From contig CAYWKL010000004.1 of the NCBI GenBank assembly GCA_964459095.1, positions 1 to 48,331 of the forward strand: 48,331 bases of DNA, read 5' to 3'. A program made the translations under genes and the position numbers. Numbering within the stretch: position 1 is the first letter of the stretch; every line of letters starts with the position of its first letter. Origin of the DNA: CAYWKL01 sp964459095 (GTDB taxonomy: Bacteria > Patescibacteriota > Microgenomatia > Daviesbacterales > UBA10151). Below the pieces are notes generated by a model that saw only the letters and a program-made list of their open reading frames with translations, did not search any database and was not told where the DNA came from. This document shows positions 1 through 7,778 of this stretch, piece after piece.

Positions 1-93
1 ATCCAGGCTCTTTTTGATAAACAGAATAGTATTTTTTTAAGTTTTTAACAGAAATTATCAATGATGACATATAAATTTGATTATACATTTTGT

Positions 94-160
94 GTCATTC
101 CCTCGGAAGAGGGAATCTAGGAATTTGATTCAATGGATCCCCGATCTGGTCGGGGATGAC
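94..160. repeat. Composite palindromic repeat (GTCAT...ATGAC unit)
   Basis: Two short hairpins lie in inverted order. The left one (94-120) starts GTCATTCCCTC and closes GAGGGAATCTAG. The right one (135-160) reads GGATCCCCGAT and closes CGGGGATGAC. The unit therefore begins with GTCAT and ends with its complement ATGAC. Related single hairpins occur at 36363-36390, 36684-36709 and 47845-47870. The rest of 1-204 shows no gene. Confidence 0.75.
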
Positions 161-204
161 ATAAATCCTGGACAATCAGAGATTGCAAGTACTACACTTA
201 ATTA

Positions 205-1164
205 ATGGCAAAAATTGTTGTTACAGGTGGAGCTGGCTTTATTGGTTCACACCTTTGCGGCGAGCTTTTAAAAAGAGGAAATGAGGTTATTTGCTTGGAT
301 AATCTGATCACAGGGAATATTGAAAATATTGAGGATTTAAAGTCTAATCCTAATTTTAAATTTATTGAAATAGATGTTTGTGAAAAGCTTCCATTAGATT
401 TTCGAGCTGATGAGATCTACCATTTAGCTTCTCCTGCCTCTCCTAATCCTAAGTCCCCAAAAAGTTATCACTCTCTTCCTTTTGAGACAATGAGAGTAAA
501 TTCCAAAGGTACATGGAATTTATGTGATTTTGCTCTAAAAAAAGGAGCTAAATTTTTATATGCATCAACTTCTGAAGTTTATGGAGATCCAGAAGTTCAC
601 CCTCAAAAAGAAGATTATAATGGCAATGTCTCCTCAACTGGTCCACGCTCTGTTTATGATGAGGCAAAAAGGTTTGGTGAAACTATAACTTGCGCTTTTG
701 TAAGGGCAAAAAATCTGGACGGGAAAATTGTAAGAATTTTTAATACTTATGGACCAAGAATGGCTTTGGATGATGGAAGAGTAGTGATGGTTTTTGCTAA
801 AGCTGTACTAAAAAATGAGCCTTTGCCTATTTTTGGAGAAGGTGAACAAACAAGGTCTTTTTGTTTTATCTCAGATATGGTAGAAGGACTAATTAAAGCA
901 TGCGAAAAAGGAGAAAAAGGAGAGGTTTACAATCTTGGAAATCCGCAGGAGTTAAAAATTACTGAGCTGGCTCTGAAAATTATAAAACTGACTGACTCCC
1001 TTTCAAAAATGGAAATGGTAGAGGATTTACCAGAAGATGATCCTCAAAAAAGAAGGCCTGATATAGAAAAAGCTAAAAAATACTTAGACTGGGAGCCAAA
1101 GATAAGTCTAGATGAAGGCTTACCTATATTTTTGGATTATGTAAGAGAAGCTACAAAAAGATAG
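205..1164 (+). CDS. NAD-dependent epimerase/dehydratase, UDP-glucuronate decarboxylase-like
   Basis: Extended short-chain dehydrogenase of 319 aa, a usual length for the family. The NAD-binding glycine motif GGAGFIGSHL is at residues 8-17, the HLASPASP segment near 74-80, and the catalytic Tyr151/Lys155 pair in SVYDEAK. The stretch STSEVYGDPEVHPQ and the following GPRSVYDEAKR closely match UDP-xylose synthase (UDP-glucuronate decarboxylase), which makes UDP-xylose from UDP-glucuronate in the cytoplasm. This fits surface polysaccharide synthesis, although the polysaccharide locus at 37-43 kb is far away. No Shine-Dalgarno precedes the ATG. The gene ends 1 bp before a convergent hypothetical gene. 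A dTDP-glucose dehydratase or a plain epimerase is a less likely reading. Confidence 0.85.
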   Translation: MAKIVVTGGAGFIGSHLCGELLKRGNEVICLDNLITGNIENIEDLKSNPNFKFIEIDVCEKLPLDFRADEIYHLASPASPNPKSPKSYHSLPFETMRVNSKGTWNLCDFALKKGAKFLYASTSEVYGDPEVHPQKEDYNGNVSSTGPRSVYDEAKRFGETITCAFVRAKNLDGKIVRIFNTYGPRMALDDGRVVMVFAKAVLKNEPLPIFGEGEQTRSFCFISDMVEGLIKACEKGEKGEVYNLGNPQELKITELALKIIKLTDSLSKMEMVEDLPEDDPQKRRPDIEKAKKYLDWEPKISLDEGLPIFLDYVREATKR

Positions 1165-1165
1165 A

Positions 1166-1564
1166 CTAGATATATGCGTGCAAACTATTCGCAATCCGTG
1201 TAATCAATAAATCAGCTTCGGCCGAATCAACGTAAGGATCTGTAGGATTTATCTGTAGTCCTTTTTCGCCTGTCCAGTATTCAGAATGGAAATGATAAAA
1301 CCCATCAGGCTCGCCATTAGCACCAATAAAGGTTTTGACAACAAAGACGTCTGTTTCTTCTGGGCTAACGATTCGCCCGCTCAGAACTTCAGATCTGCCA
1401 TAATATGATTGCGTCAGACTTAAGACAAAATCACCTGCCCAAGTTTGGCAATTAAAACTTGTAAATCTAGGGATTCTCTGCAAGGATCGAATCAATCTAC
1501 TAGCTCTAAATGCACACACTTGCTGTGGATCTCGAGTGACTTCAGCTTCCAATTCCTGACTCAT
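1166..1564 (-). CDS. Hypothetical protein, 132 aa
   Basis: I do not recognise the family. The protein is soluble, with no signal peptide or membrane segment, and is rich in aromatic residues in its middle (YHFHSEYWTGEKG). An excellent promoter precedes it on the minus strand: TTGACA (1594-1599), a 17-bp spacer and TATATA (1571-1576). Only 6 nt separate the -10 box from the ATG, so the mRNA should be leaderless. This promoter supports a real expressed gene. Confidence 0.65.
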   Translation of the reverse strand: MSQELEAEVTRDPQQVCAFRASRLIRSLQRIPRFTSFNCQTWAGDFVLSLTQSYYGRSEVLSGRIVSPEETDVFVVKTFIGANGEPDGFYHFHSEYWTGEKGLQINPTDPYVDSAEADLLITRIANSLHAYI

Positions 1565-1570
1565 AGTTTC

Positions 1571-1599
1571 TATATATACCCATTATTTTACTTTGTCAA
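1571..1599 (-). promoter_or_regulatory. Sigma70-type promoter, leaderless start
   Basis: TTGACA, 17 bp, TATATA, then 6 nt to the ATG of the 132-aa gene. It is one of the clearest examples of the leaderless layout that recurs through the window. Confidence 0.8.
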
Positions 1600-1642
1600 C
1601 TACTTATAAATCAAAGTTCAGAGTTTCTGATAAAATGGGCTC

Positions 1643-2605
1643 ATGTTTATAGATGAAATTGATGTAGTTTTAAAAGCTGGACATGGTGGGGCTGGAAAGG
1701 TTTCTTTTTATAAAACAAGAAGAGGTCCTGATGGGGGAAATGGTGGCAAAGGTGGAGATATTTATATTAAAGCTACTTCTAATCTTAGCGCTTTAAACAG
1801 ATTCACAAAAGATAAAATAATTGAGGCACAAAATGGTGAGGCTGGTGGGAGTAATAAAAAGTATGGAAGAGATGGATCTGATCTGGAGGTCTTATTACCC
1901 ATAGGCACAACTGTTTTGGATAAAAAAACAGGCGAAGTACTGGAAATTAGTGATGCTAGTGAGGAAGTTTTAATTGCCAAAGGAGGTTTAGGAGGAAGAG
2001 GAAATTTTGAATTCAGGTCTTCAAGAAACACAACTCCTGAGTATGCTCAGCCTGGTTTGCCAGGTGAAGAAAAACATCTGCATTTAACATTAAAGTTCTT
2101 AGCAGATTTTGGACTAATTGGGCTGCCAAATAGTGGTAAGAGCAGTTTAATTAATGAGTTAACTTCTTCAAAAAGCAAAGTAGCAAATTACCCCTTTACA
2201 ACTTTAGAGGCAGTTTTGGGTGTCCTTCCCCGTCATCCTGAGAGCAGCGAAGGATCTAAGATTATTGCAGATATTCCAGGTTTAATAGAAGGAGCAGGGG
2301 AAGGAAAAGGTTTAGGTTTTAAGTTTTTAAAACACATAGAAAAAGTTACTGTTTTACTTCACTGTATATCTTCTGAGTCAGAAAATCCTTTAAAAGATTA
2401 CGAGGTGATAAGAGATGAGCTTAAAAAGTATAACCCTGAGCTTCTGGAAAAAGAAGAAATCATTTTACTTACTAAGTCAGATTTATTAGAAAAAAAAGAT
2501 TTAGAGAGAAAAATTAAGTTATTAGGTAAGTTAAAGAAAAAAATACTGCCTGTATCAATTTATGATTTTGAGAGTATTGAAAAGCTAAAGAGTTGCTTAA
2601 GATAA
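1643..2605 (+). CDS. obgE: GTPase Obg (ribosome assembly)
   Basis: Obg-family GTPase acting in large-subunit maturation and stress control. The glycine-rich Obg fold fills residues 1-155 (GGNGGKGGDIYI, GRDGSDLEVLLPIGT). The G domain follows with P-loop GLPNSGKSSLI, switch FTTLEAVLG, G3 DIPGLIEGAGEGKGLG and G4 TKSD. At 320 aa it lacks the optional C-terminal OCT domain. An extended -10 box (TG-A-TAAAAT, 1628-1636) sits 6 nt before the ATG, so the mRNA is probably leaderless. The residues LPRHPESSEGS, just before the G3 strand, are encoded by a dispersed repeat (2231-2257) inserted in frame. Confidence 0.95.
   Translation: MFIDEIDVVLKAGHGGAGKVSFYKTRRGPDGGNGGKGGDIYIKATSNLSALNRFTKDKIIEAQNGEAGGSNKKYGRDGSDLEVLLPIGTTVLDKKTGEVLEISDASEEVLIAKGGLGGRGNFEFRSSRNTTPEYAQPGLPGEEKHLHLTLKFLADFGLIGLPNSGKSSLINELTSSKSKVANYPFTTLEAVLGVLPRHPESSEGSKIIADIPGLIEGAGEGKGLGFKFLKHIEKVTVLLHCISSESENPLKDYEVIRDELKKYNPELLEKEEIILLTKSDLLEKKDLERKIKLLGKLKKKILPVSIYDFESIEKLKSCLR
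2231..2257 (+). repeat. Dispersed repeat inserted in frame inside obg
   Basis: The sequence runs from CGTCATCCTGAG to GCGAAGGATCT. I recognise this as a common bacterial dispersed repeat whose usual place is between genes. Here it is read as RHPESSEGS in the loop between the switch region and the DIPG strand of Obg. The reading frame is kept and all GTPase motifs remain. Confidence 0.75.
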
Positions 2606-2770
2606 AAAATTAGACAGTTTGTATCCTAAAAAAATTCCAGCTAATGCGCCAATAGTGCTTGTAAGAATTGAAGTAAAAGAAAAGGGATCAACTCCAAATA
2701 GTACTGGAATATACCCTCCTAAAATAGATCCCACAAACATAAATATAAAAATTAAAGTCTTTGCACCCAA
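2597..2770 (-). CDS. Small membrane protein, about 57 aa
   Basis: A short open frame, starting at TTG (2770) or at an internal ATG (2740), encodes two hydrophobic segments: LIFIFMFVGSILGGYIPVLF and ILTSTIGALAGIFLGYKLSNFL. Glycines recur in small-xxx-small spacing, as in helix-packing membrane proteins. The stop overlaps the last 9 nt of obg on the other strand. No Shine-Dalgarno is visible. A two-helix Gly-rich envelope protein is the most I can say. It fills what would otherwise be a 220-bp gap. Confidence 0.5.
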   Translation of the reverse strand: MGAKTLIFIFMFVGSILGGYIPVLFGVDPFSFTSILTSTIGALAGIFLGYKLSNFLS

Positions 2771-2790
2771 TAATTAATATTAACAAAGTT

Positions 2791-2818
2791 TTGATAAACT
2801 TGAAGTTTGGATTAGAAT
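2791..2818 (+). promoter_or_regulatory. Promoter of the Fur-family gene
   Basis: TTGATA, 16 bp, TAGAAT, with the -10 box ending 6 nt before the ATG at 2825. The predicted start of transcription coincides with the start codon. Confidence 0.65.
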
Positions 2819-2824
2819 ATACCC

Positions 2825-3259
2825 ATGCAATTTTTGGAAAATGTCTTCAGTGACTTAAAATCAAAAAAAGTTAAACTAACTTCAGCTAGAAAATCTATTC
2901 TAGAGATTCTTTACAAAGCTGGCCAGCCCAAATCTGCTGAAGAAATTTTAGAGAAGCTTAAAACAAAGAAATCTTCTCCTGATAGGGCTACAGTTTATAG
3001 ACAAGTAGCTTTTTTGACCGATGCAAAAATAATATCAGAATTAGATTTTGGTGAAGGTAAAAAAAGGTATGAGTATGATTTTAAAAAGCACCACCACCAT
3101 TTAGTTTGTCTAAATTGTGGCAAAATTGAAGACTTCACTCCCCTTTTAGATCTTAACAAACAGGAGGAAAATATTGCCAATACAAAAGGATTCAAAGTCT
3201 CTTACCATTCATTAGAGTTTTTTGGAACGTGCAGAGATTGTTTAACAAAGCTAGCTTGA
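2825..3259 (+). CDS. Fur-family metal-responsive transcriptional regulator
   Basis: 144 aa with the Fur layout. The N-terminal winged helix (LTSARKSILEILYKAGQPKSA, RATVYRQVAFLTDAKII) is followed by the metal-binding dimerisation half (KKHHHHLVCLNCGKIEDF) and the closing CRDC. Both CxxC pairs of the structural zinc site are present. These proteins bind operators when loaded with iron, zinc or another metal; which metal cannot be told here. The transcript should be leaderless. The -35 box of the next gene overlaps this gene's TGA stop. Confidence 0.9.
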   Translation: MQFLENVFSDLKSKKVKLTSARKSILEILYKAGQPKSAEEILEKLKTKKSSPDRATVYRQVAFLTDAKIISELDFGEGKKRYEYDFKKHHHHLVCLNCGKIEDFTPLLDLNKQEENIANTKGFKVSYHSLEFFGTCRDCLTKLA

Positions 3260-3284
3260 CAAATAAAAAAGTGGTACTTATGAT
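3256..3284 (+). promoter_or_regulatory. Consensus sigma70 promoter of the FN3-like secreted gene
   Basis: TTGACA (3256-3261), exactly 17 bp, TATGAT (3279-3284); the ATG follows 12 nt later. The -35 box overlaps the stop codon of the Fur gene. Confidence 0.8.
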
Positions 3285-3296
3285 TAGAAAAATACA

Positions 3297-3617
3297 ATGA
3301 AAAAAATTCTCTCTCTGATGTTTTTAGGAGTTATTGGAACCTCACTTCTTGCATCGCCAGCGTTTGGTGCATATTTTCCAAAGGGTGAAGCCACTTGGCA
3401 AAGTGTACCCGGTGCAGTTACCTACAACCTCTACTACAAAGAAAAAGGTGATAAAACATACTCGTATGCTGTTGGTGCTCTTCCTTCTACTGTAACAAGC
3501 TATACCATCCGCAGCCTTAAAAATTATGTTAAATATGTATATAATGTCGCTTCTGTTAATAGTTCTGGAGTAGAATTCTCATGGACAGGTGATAAATGGC
3601 TTCCAAAATCCCGCTAA
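3297..3617 (+). CDS. Small secreted protein with a fibronectin type III-like domain
   Basis: 106 aa. A typical Sec signal peptide (MKKILSLMFLGVIGTSLLA, cleavage after SPAFGA) is followed by one beta-sandwich-like domain. The pattern W-Q-S-V-P-G-A-V-T-Y-N-L-Y-Y, then the TSYTIRSL turn and VYNVASVNSSG, is the strand B-C-F pattern of fibronectin type III modules. The likely role is binding or structure at the cell surface. It has its own near-consensus promoter and no Shine-Dalgarno. Confidence 0.7.
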   Translation: MKKILSLMFLGVIGTSLLASPAFGAYFPKGEATWQSVPGAVTYNLYYKEKGDKTYSYAVGALPSTVTSYTIRSLKNYVKYVYNVASVNSSGVEFSWTGDKWLPKSR

Positions 3618-3808
3618 AATAAATTGGGCAATCCCAGCTCCCACCCCGGGGGTGGAACTGTAGCTACACCTGCGGATTTTTACCTATACTTGTGCCTGGC
3701 TGGCTCTGGGCGACACGTTTAGAACCTATGAATGGCTGAAACCGTATCAACCCATTGACCTAACTTACGCTACTCTACAACAAATTATACAGCAACCAAC
3801 TCCACAAT
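3618..3808 (+). other. Intergenic stretch with possible frameshifted coding remnant
   Basis: About 190 bp without an intact gene. One frame reads PGGGTVATPADFYLYLCLAG and stops. After a shift near 3712 another reads FRTYEWLKPYQPIDLTYATL and runs to a stop at 3822, inside the next gene. Together they could be the decayed end of an exported protein. A GC-rich palindrome (CCACCCCGGGGGTGG) lies near 3643-3657. The coding reading is weak. Confidence 0.25.
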
Positions 3809-4165
3809 ATGCGTATAACTAAGGTAGCTATTCTTACAGGAGGAGTCGCCATTACAGGATTTCTTGTAGGTGGTTGGTTTATGTATTTGATTGATACTAC
3901 CTGGATATACAATAAAGTTGAACGAAGGAAGGCACAATTAGACAGCAGGATGACTGATGCACTTGACGTGAGTCACCAGATGGTCAACAACTGCTACGAT
4001 GCGTTCTACACAGTCTCCAAATGCAGCACAAGGGATGGGTGCGACTTTGCATCTACAGTTGATTCATTAAGTGAACTGAACTTTAAAAGAAAAATTCTGA
4101 AGCTAAAACTTGACCAGCTCTTGGATGGCGCAGACTTATCAGGTTCACTGAAGTCATCACTTTGA
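3809..4165 (+). CDS. Hypothetical membrane-anchored protein, 118 aa
   Basis: Family not recognised. One N-terminal transmembrane helix (VAILTGGVAITGFLVGGWFM) is followed by a mostly helical soluble part. That part has three cysteines in NNCYDAF...SKCSTRDGCDF, which could form disulfides outside the membrane, and a charged helix KRKILKLKLDQLLDG. No Shine-Dalgarno is seen. The gene converges on the isochorismatase-family gene. Confidence 0.55.
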   Translation: MRITKVAILTGGVAITGFLVGGWFMYLIDTTWIYNKVERRKAQLDSRMTDALDVSHQMVNNCYDAFYTVSKCSTRDGCDFASTVDSLSELNFKRKILKLKLDQLLDGADLSGSLKSSL

Positions 4166-4244
4166 CACCCGGTACACCCAAAATTTCACCCTTCAAAATA
4201 CTATTTAAGCTGTCTCCTGTGCGCGATGTAATTTTGAAAAGTCG

Positions 4245-4991
4245 CTATTTTGTAACAACAGGGGTTGCATCAGAAGAGGGCCAGTACTGTTTGATTTCCT
4301 CTGCCTCATTGATTGTATCGCCAAGAAAATCAAAGCGATCTAAAACAGTTCTATGTTGCTCAGATTTATTTGACCCTACAGAATCTTTGGGCACTACTAC
4401 AAAGTAGTCTTTGTTAAAAGCCTCTTGTGCAGTTGAATGAACGCAAGTCTCTGTCACAACACCTGTTAGCACTAACGTTCGAATTCCTTTTTCTTTTAAT
4501 ATTTCATCCAAAGTTTTACCATCTTTATCTTTACCATCAAAGGCTGACCATTTGTGTTTTTCAACTACAATGTCCCCCTCTTGAGGCTCTATTCCTTCAT
4601 ACAATTCAGCACCCCATGTGCCACTCTGTGAATTTACACTTCCATCTCCATCTGTTTCTTGCCATTTTACAGCACGTCTAAATCCTGGCCCTGTTCTGAA
4701 TTTTACATCTTCATACCCTTTGGTAAAAATGACTGGAACGTGTGCTTGACGAGCAGTGCTAATTAAATTCTGTATATGTGGCACTGTCGCTTGCATTCCG
4801 TCAATTGTACCCCCACCAACTGAATCTGGGTGTGTAGCAAAAAATCCTTTCGGAGACAAGAAATCATTTTGCATGTCAATTACAATTAATGCAGAACGCT
4901 GAGGTCTCAGAATTTCCTTTAAGGAATAATCCTCTGGATTAAATGGTAACTGTTCTACTCCTGGTCTTGTTTCTAAGGTCATATCACTCAT
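4245..4991 (-). CDS. Isochorismatase-family cysteine hydrolase
   Basis: 248 aa, alpha/beta hydrolase of the isochorismatase superfamily. The catalytic triad is visible: Asp in ALIVIDMQNDF, Lys in VVEKHKWSAF and Cys in TGVVTETCVHSTA, with the non-prolyl peptide region GVVTE. The middle resembles ureidoacrylate or nicotinamide amidohydrolases, but the substrate cannot be fixed. A TATAAT box at 5001-5006 ends 9 nt before the ATG. It lies upstream of no obvious pathway partner; the next minus-strand gene is 25 bp away and unrelated by sequence. Confidence 0.82.
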   Translation of the reverse strand: MSDMTLETRPGVEQLPFNPEDYSLKEILRPQRSALIVIDMQNDFLSPKGFFATHPDSVGGGTIDGMQATVPHIQNLISTARQAHVPVIFTKGYEDVKFRTGPGFRRAVKWQETDGDGSVNSQSGTWGAELYEGIEPQEGDIVVEKHKWSAFDGKDKDGKTLDEILKEKGIRTLVLTGVVTETCVHSTAQEAFNKDYFVVVPKDSVGSNKSEQHRTVLDRFDFLGDTINEAEEIKQYWPSSDATPVVTK

Positions 4992-5016
4992 CTACTTCTT
5001 ATTATACTCTAAATTT

Positions 5017-6315
5017 TCACAATGCTGAGACTAATTTGCTTAATCCCCGTACCTGTTTTGTAAGAGCATAATCTACTCCAATTTTTACCAACAAGTCTTT
5101 TATGTCATCTATATTTTCACCCTGAAATAAGTATCTGCCACTACCTTGACGTTTAGTTGATGGTTGATCGATATTTTCTTCATCTAAGTCTTTCCCTAAT
5201 TCAATTATTGCAAACAATGGATGAGTTCTAGTCTCTTCACTAAGATGATAAAGGAGCATAGTCTCCGCATCACGAAAATCTCTCTGGTGAACTGCTGTTG
5301 ATAACGACCGAGTGTCCAATGTTACTACTATTGGGTACTTACTTATTTGCTCTTTAAATAGTCGAAGAGAATCTGAATAATGATTTTCGAGGTCTTTTAT
5401 AGTATCTAAAGGGAATACCTCAGATGCTTTACCACCTCTTCGGATAACATGACGAACATAAGGGCCTATATTTCTCGTCATTTTCCAAAATTGAAGAGTG
5501 TATGGTTCCAGCCCTAATTTACTCGAGATTGGCAGAAGTTGAGATAGATCACCTTCATCTGTAATAACAAGATGAGCTAAGCCTACATCATTCGATAATC
5601 CTTGGCTTGTGGGAATAAATTGGCCCCTAATTGAGTGTTTTATACTTTGTCCAACCCTTTCCATTTCAGCTTCTTGTGCATTAGCTACCTCAAATAGCTT
5701 AGCTATAACTGGTTCCTCTTGAGAAACTAATGCCCCGGTTTCACCCAAACGATGTTGCTCTATTACTTCTGTTTCCTCGCCTTCTGTTAATTGGGCCTGT
5801 TTTGTCCCTTCTGGCAGCGCCAAATGTCTTTCTGTGGGCAGCCCAAGTAAACGTCTTCTAGTCCCTGTAAAATTTGTAGGAGTGAGGCCAGCTTCATAAT
5901 GATCGCCTTGGTCGCTTATGTCTACCGGTTCATAGGATCCACCCCAAACTGTAGAAGGATTGGTAATTTTATGTTGAGGAATACCATTTGATTCTTCATA
6001 TGCCTCCGCAAAGTAACCATATGTATGTGCTGCTTCTAATACCATCTCAGACCCACGATAGGCTACTGAAATTGGTCTCCTTCGACTTATCATTACAAGG
6101 ATCCCATCTTTGGAATTTCGTAAATATTTTATAGCTTCAGGAAGATCATCTGGTGAACGCAAGAAGGGCAGAGCATCTAAGTCTTTTACGACTTGTGCAA
6201 GCATCAAGGATAGAGGACCTTGTTCATACCTTCTTACTTCTCCAGATGGAACTGGAAGATAGAGGTTTGGTTCAGAAGCTCTTGCTAATGATCTTTCATT
6301 CTCTGCCGAGTTCAC
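5017..6315 (-). CDS. Hypothetical protein, partner of the upstream ATPase
   Basis: 432 aa, family not recognised. It appears soluble with no signal peptide. An N-terminal alpha/beta-like region (DGILVMISRRRPISVAYRG) leads to a polar linker, and the C-terminal half has regular strand patterns (YPIVVTLDTRSL, HPLFAIIELGKDL) and ends in a helical tail. Its start overlaps the end of the ATPase gene by 20 bp, so the two are probably translated together and may act together. Confidence 0.6.
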   Translation of the reverse strand: MNSAENERSLARASEPNLYLPVPSGEVRRYEQGPLSLMLAQVVKDLDALPFLRSPDDLPEAIKYLRNSKDGILVMISRRRPISVAYRGSEMVLEAAHTYGYFAEAYEESNGIPQHKITNPSTVWGGSYEPVDISDQGDHYEAGLTPTNFTGTRRRLLGLPTERHLALPEGTKQAQLTEGEETEVIEQHRLGETGALVSQEEPVIAKLFEVANAQEAEMERVGQSIKHSIRGQFIPTSQGLSNDVGLAHLVITDEGDLSQLLPISSKLGLEPYTLQFWKMTRNIGPYVRHVIRRGGKASEVFPLDTIKDLENHYSDSLRLFKEQISKYPIVVTLDTRSLSTAVHQRDFRDAETMLLYHLSEETRTHPLFAIIELGKDLDEENIDQPSTKRQGSGRYLFQGENIDDIKDLLVKIGVDYALTKQVRGLSKLVSAL

Positions 6316-7702
6316 GCATCCTCCTTTCCAATTCTTCTCTTTCTGCTTTATTTCTTTGATCGAATGTACTTATAACATCTAAAACCAATTCACGACCAAA
6401 ATCAGAATCCCATCCATAAATTGATTCCATTTTTTGAATTAATGAATTCCACGCATCTATATTTCTGCGATCTGCTCTGTGTGCTCCGTGGTATACGATT
6501 TCTTCAACCCTCTGTACCTCTGCTTGGCCTCCCTCGGATTGTGGATCAAGTGGCAGCACCCTAAAGGCTGCTCTTAAAAAGTAATCCTGTCTTGGTAAAT
6601 ATCGATTTGGATACGAGCCTACTTGCAGCAACCAATCAGGCGTGTTTCTTAGTTCCCTAATCATTCGTTCATATCCTCTTTGTTCTAAATCCAAAGGACA
6701 AGCTTGTCGCAGTTCTTCAATAGTCATAGCTTTCATCAAAGTTTTACCATTATCGTGATTTTTAATATGTTGTAGTCCCCAGAGCATAAATTGTTGCTTT
6801 GGGTCAGAAGCTTGCCAAAAATCATCATACAACTCATCTCTGATATATAATCTTCTTACTAAGTCTGGTGTAATTCTTAAGGGTTCTTCTGTTGGTTTTA
6901 AATGTCTCCCGATACTTTCAAATATTCCTAGTATATTCCTCATTGTTGCCACTGGATATTCAGCATTAGGAGTTAGAGCTGATAAAACTTCAGGGTCAAG
7001 CAATGCATCAATATCTATCTCCTCAGGTGAACGCTCTAAGGCGTGGACAACACGTTGTCGCAGAGCTTCTTTAATCATTTCGGGCGTAGGAGGATCAAGT
7101 TTTATAATGATTGGTTCATGAGGTGAACCTACTGCACCAACAATTTCTGGATCCTCTAATGCGTAGTTACCGAGCAACACCATCACTAGCACTTCATTAC
7201 CCAAAAACTTACTGGCAATTGCTAACTGTCTTTGTAAATCCTCTTTGGAATGACCCCACCCATAAGCTACCTCATTAACTGCTAGGACTTTCGGTAGCAC
7301 CAGCTCCTGTGGTCTTTCAACCCAACTATAACCTCTTCTTATCTGTTCGAAAGTTTTATCTTCATCCAAGCCATAATCTACATGAATCCTTTGCGCTTCT
7401 TCACCCCTAATTTTTCCTTGAGCCATGAGATCGGTGATTACAGCATCGAGGAGAGCATCTTTTCCTGCTCCAAAAGGTCCAGTAAGTGCAATAACTGTGC
7501 CATTTGGTGATTGAGTTATAGCTTCATAAAGCTGATTGTAGGCCCGTTCCTGACCAACAAAAAAGCTACGCAACTCTGGTCTTAGACCCAGGCCATTTGG
7601 GTCTGGTCTTTCTGTCATAGCAAGATAAAACTCGCCATGAGTTAAAGGCTTTGGGTTAAGATTTTCATGAGATTTGCCTTGTGATTCTCTTTCTTGAGAC
7701 AT
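6296..7702 (-). CDS. P-loop ATPase (AAA/Orc1-Cdc6-like)
   Basis: 468 aa. Walker A is GPFGAGKDALL near residue 80, and a candidate Walker B is KVLAVNEVAYG, with Asn-Glu instead of Asp-Glu. A sensor-like segment (VLVMVLLGNYAL) and a helical lid (PPTPEMIKEALRQRV) follow, so the order resembles Orc1/Cdc6 or MoxR-type AAA proteins. The C-terminal 200 residues are mixed and unknown. A TG-A-TATAAT box (7711-7719) sits 8 nt before the ATG. It is the first gene of a two-gene operon with the 432-aa protein. Function unknown; regulation or defence are both possible. Confidence 0.65.
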   Translation of the reverse strand: MSQERESQGKSHENLNPKPLTHGEFYLAMTERPDPNGLGLRPELRSFFVGQERAYNQLYEAITQSPNGTVIALTGPFGAGKDALLDAVITDLMAQGKIRGEEAQRIHVDYGLDEDKTFEQIRRGYSWVERPQELVLPKVLAVNEVAYGWGHSKEDLQRQLAIASKFLGNEVLVMVLLGNYALEDPEIVGAVGSPHEPIIIKLDPPTPEMIKEALRQRVVHALERSPEEIDIDALLDPEVLSALTPNAEYPVATMRNILGIFESIGRHLKPTEEPLRITPDLVRRLYIRDELYDDFWQASDPKQQFMLWGLQHIKNHDNGKTLMKAMTIEELRQACPLDLEQRGYERMIRELRNTPDWLLQVGSYPNRYLPRQDYFLRAAFRVLPLDPQSEGGQAEVQRVEEIVYHGAHRADRRNIDAWNSLIQKMESIYGWDSDFGRELVLDVISTFDQRNKAEREELERRMRELGRE

Positions 7703-7778
7703 AGTTTCGTATTATATCAACTTTCATACCTGTATTCAAACTATAGGGTCCGTAAAATATGTTATACTTTAAGCACAA

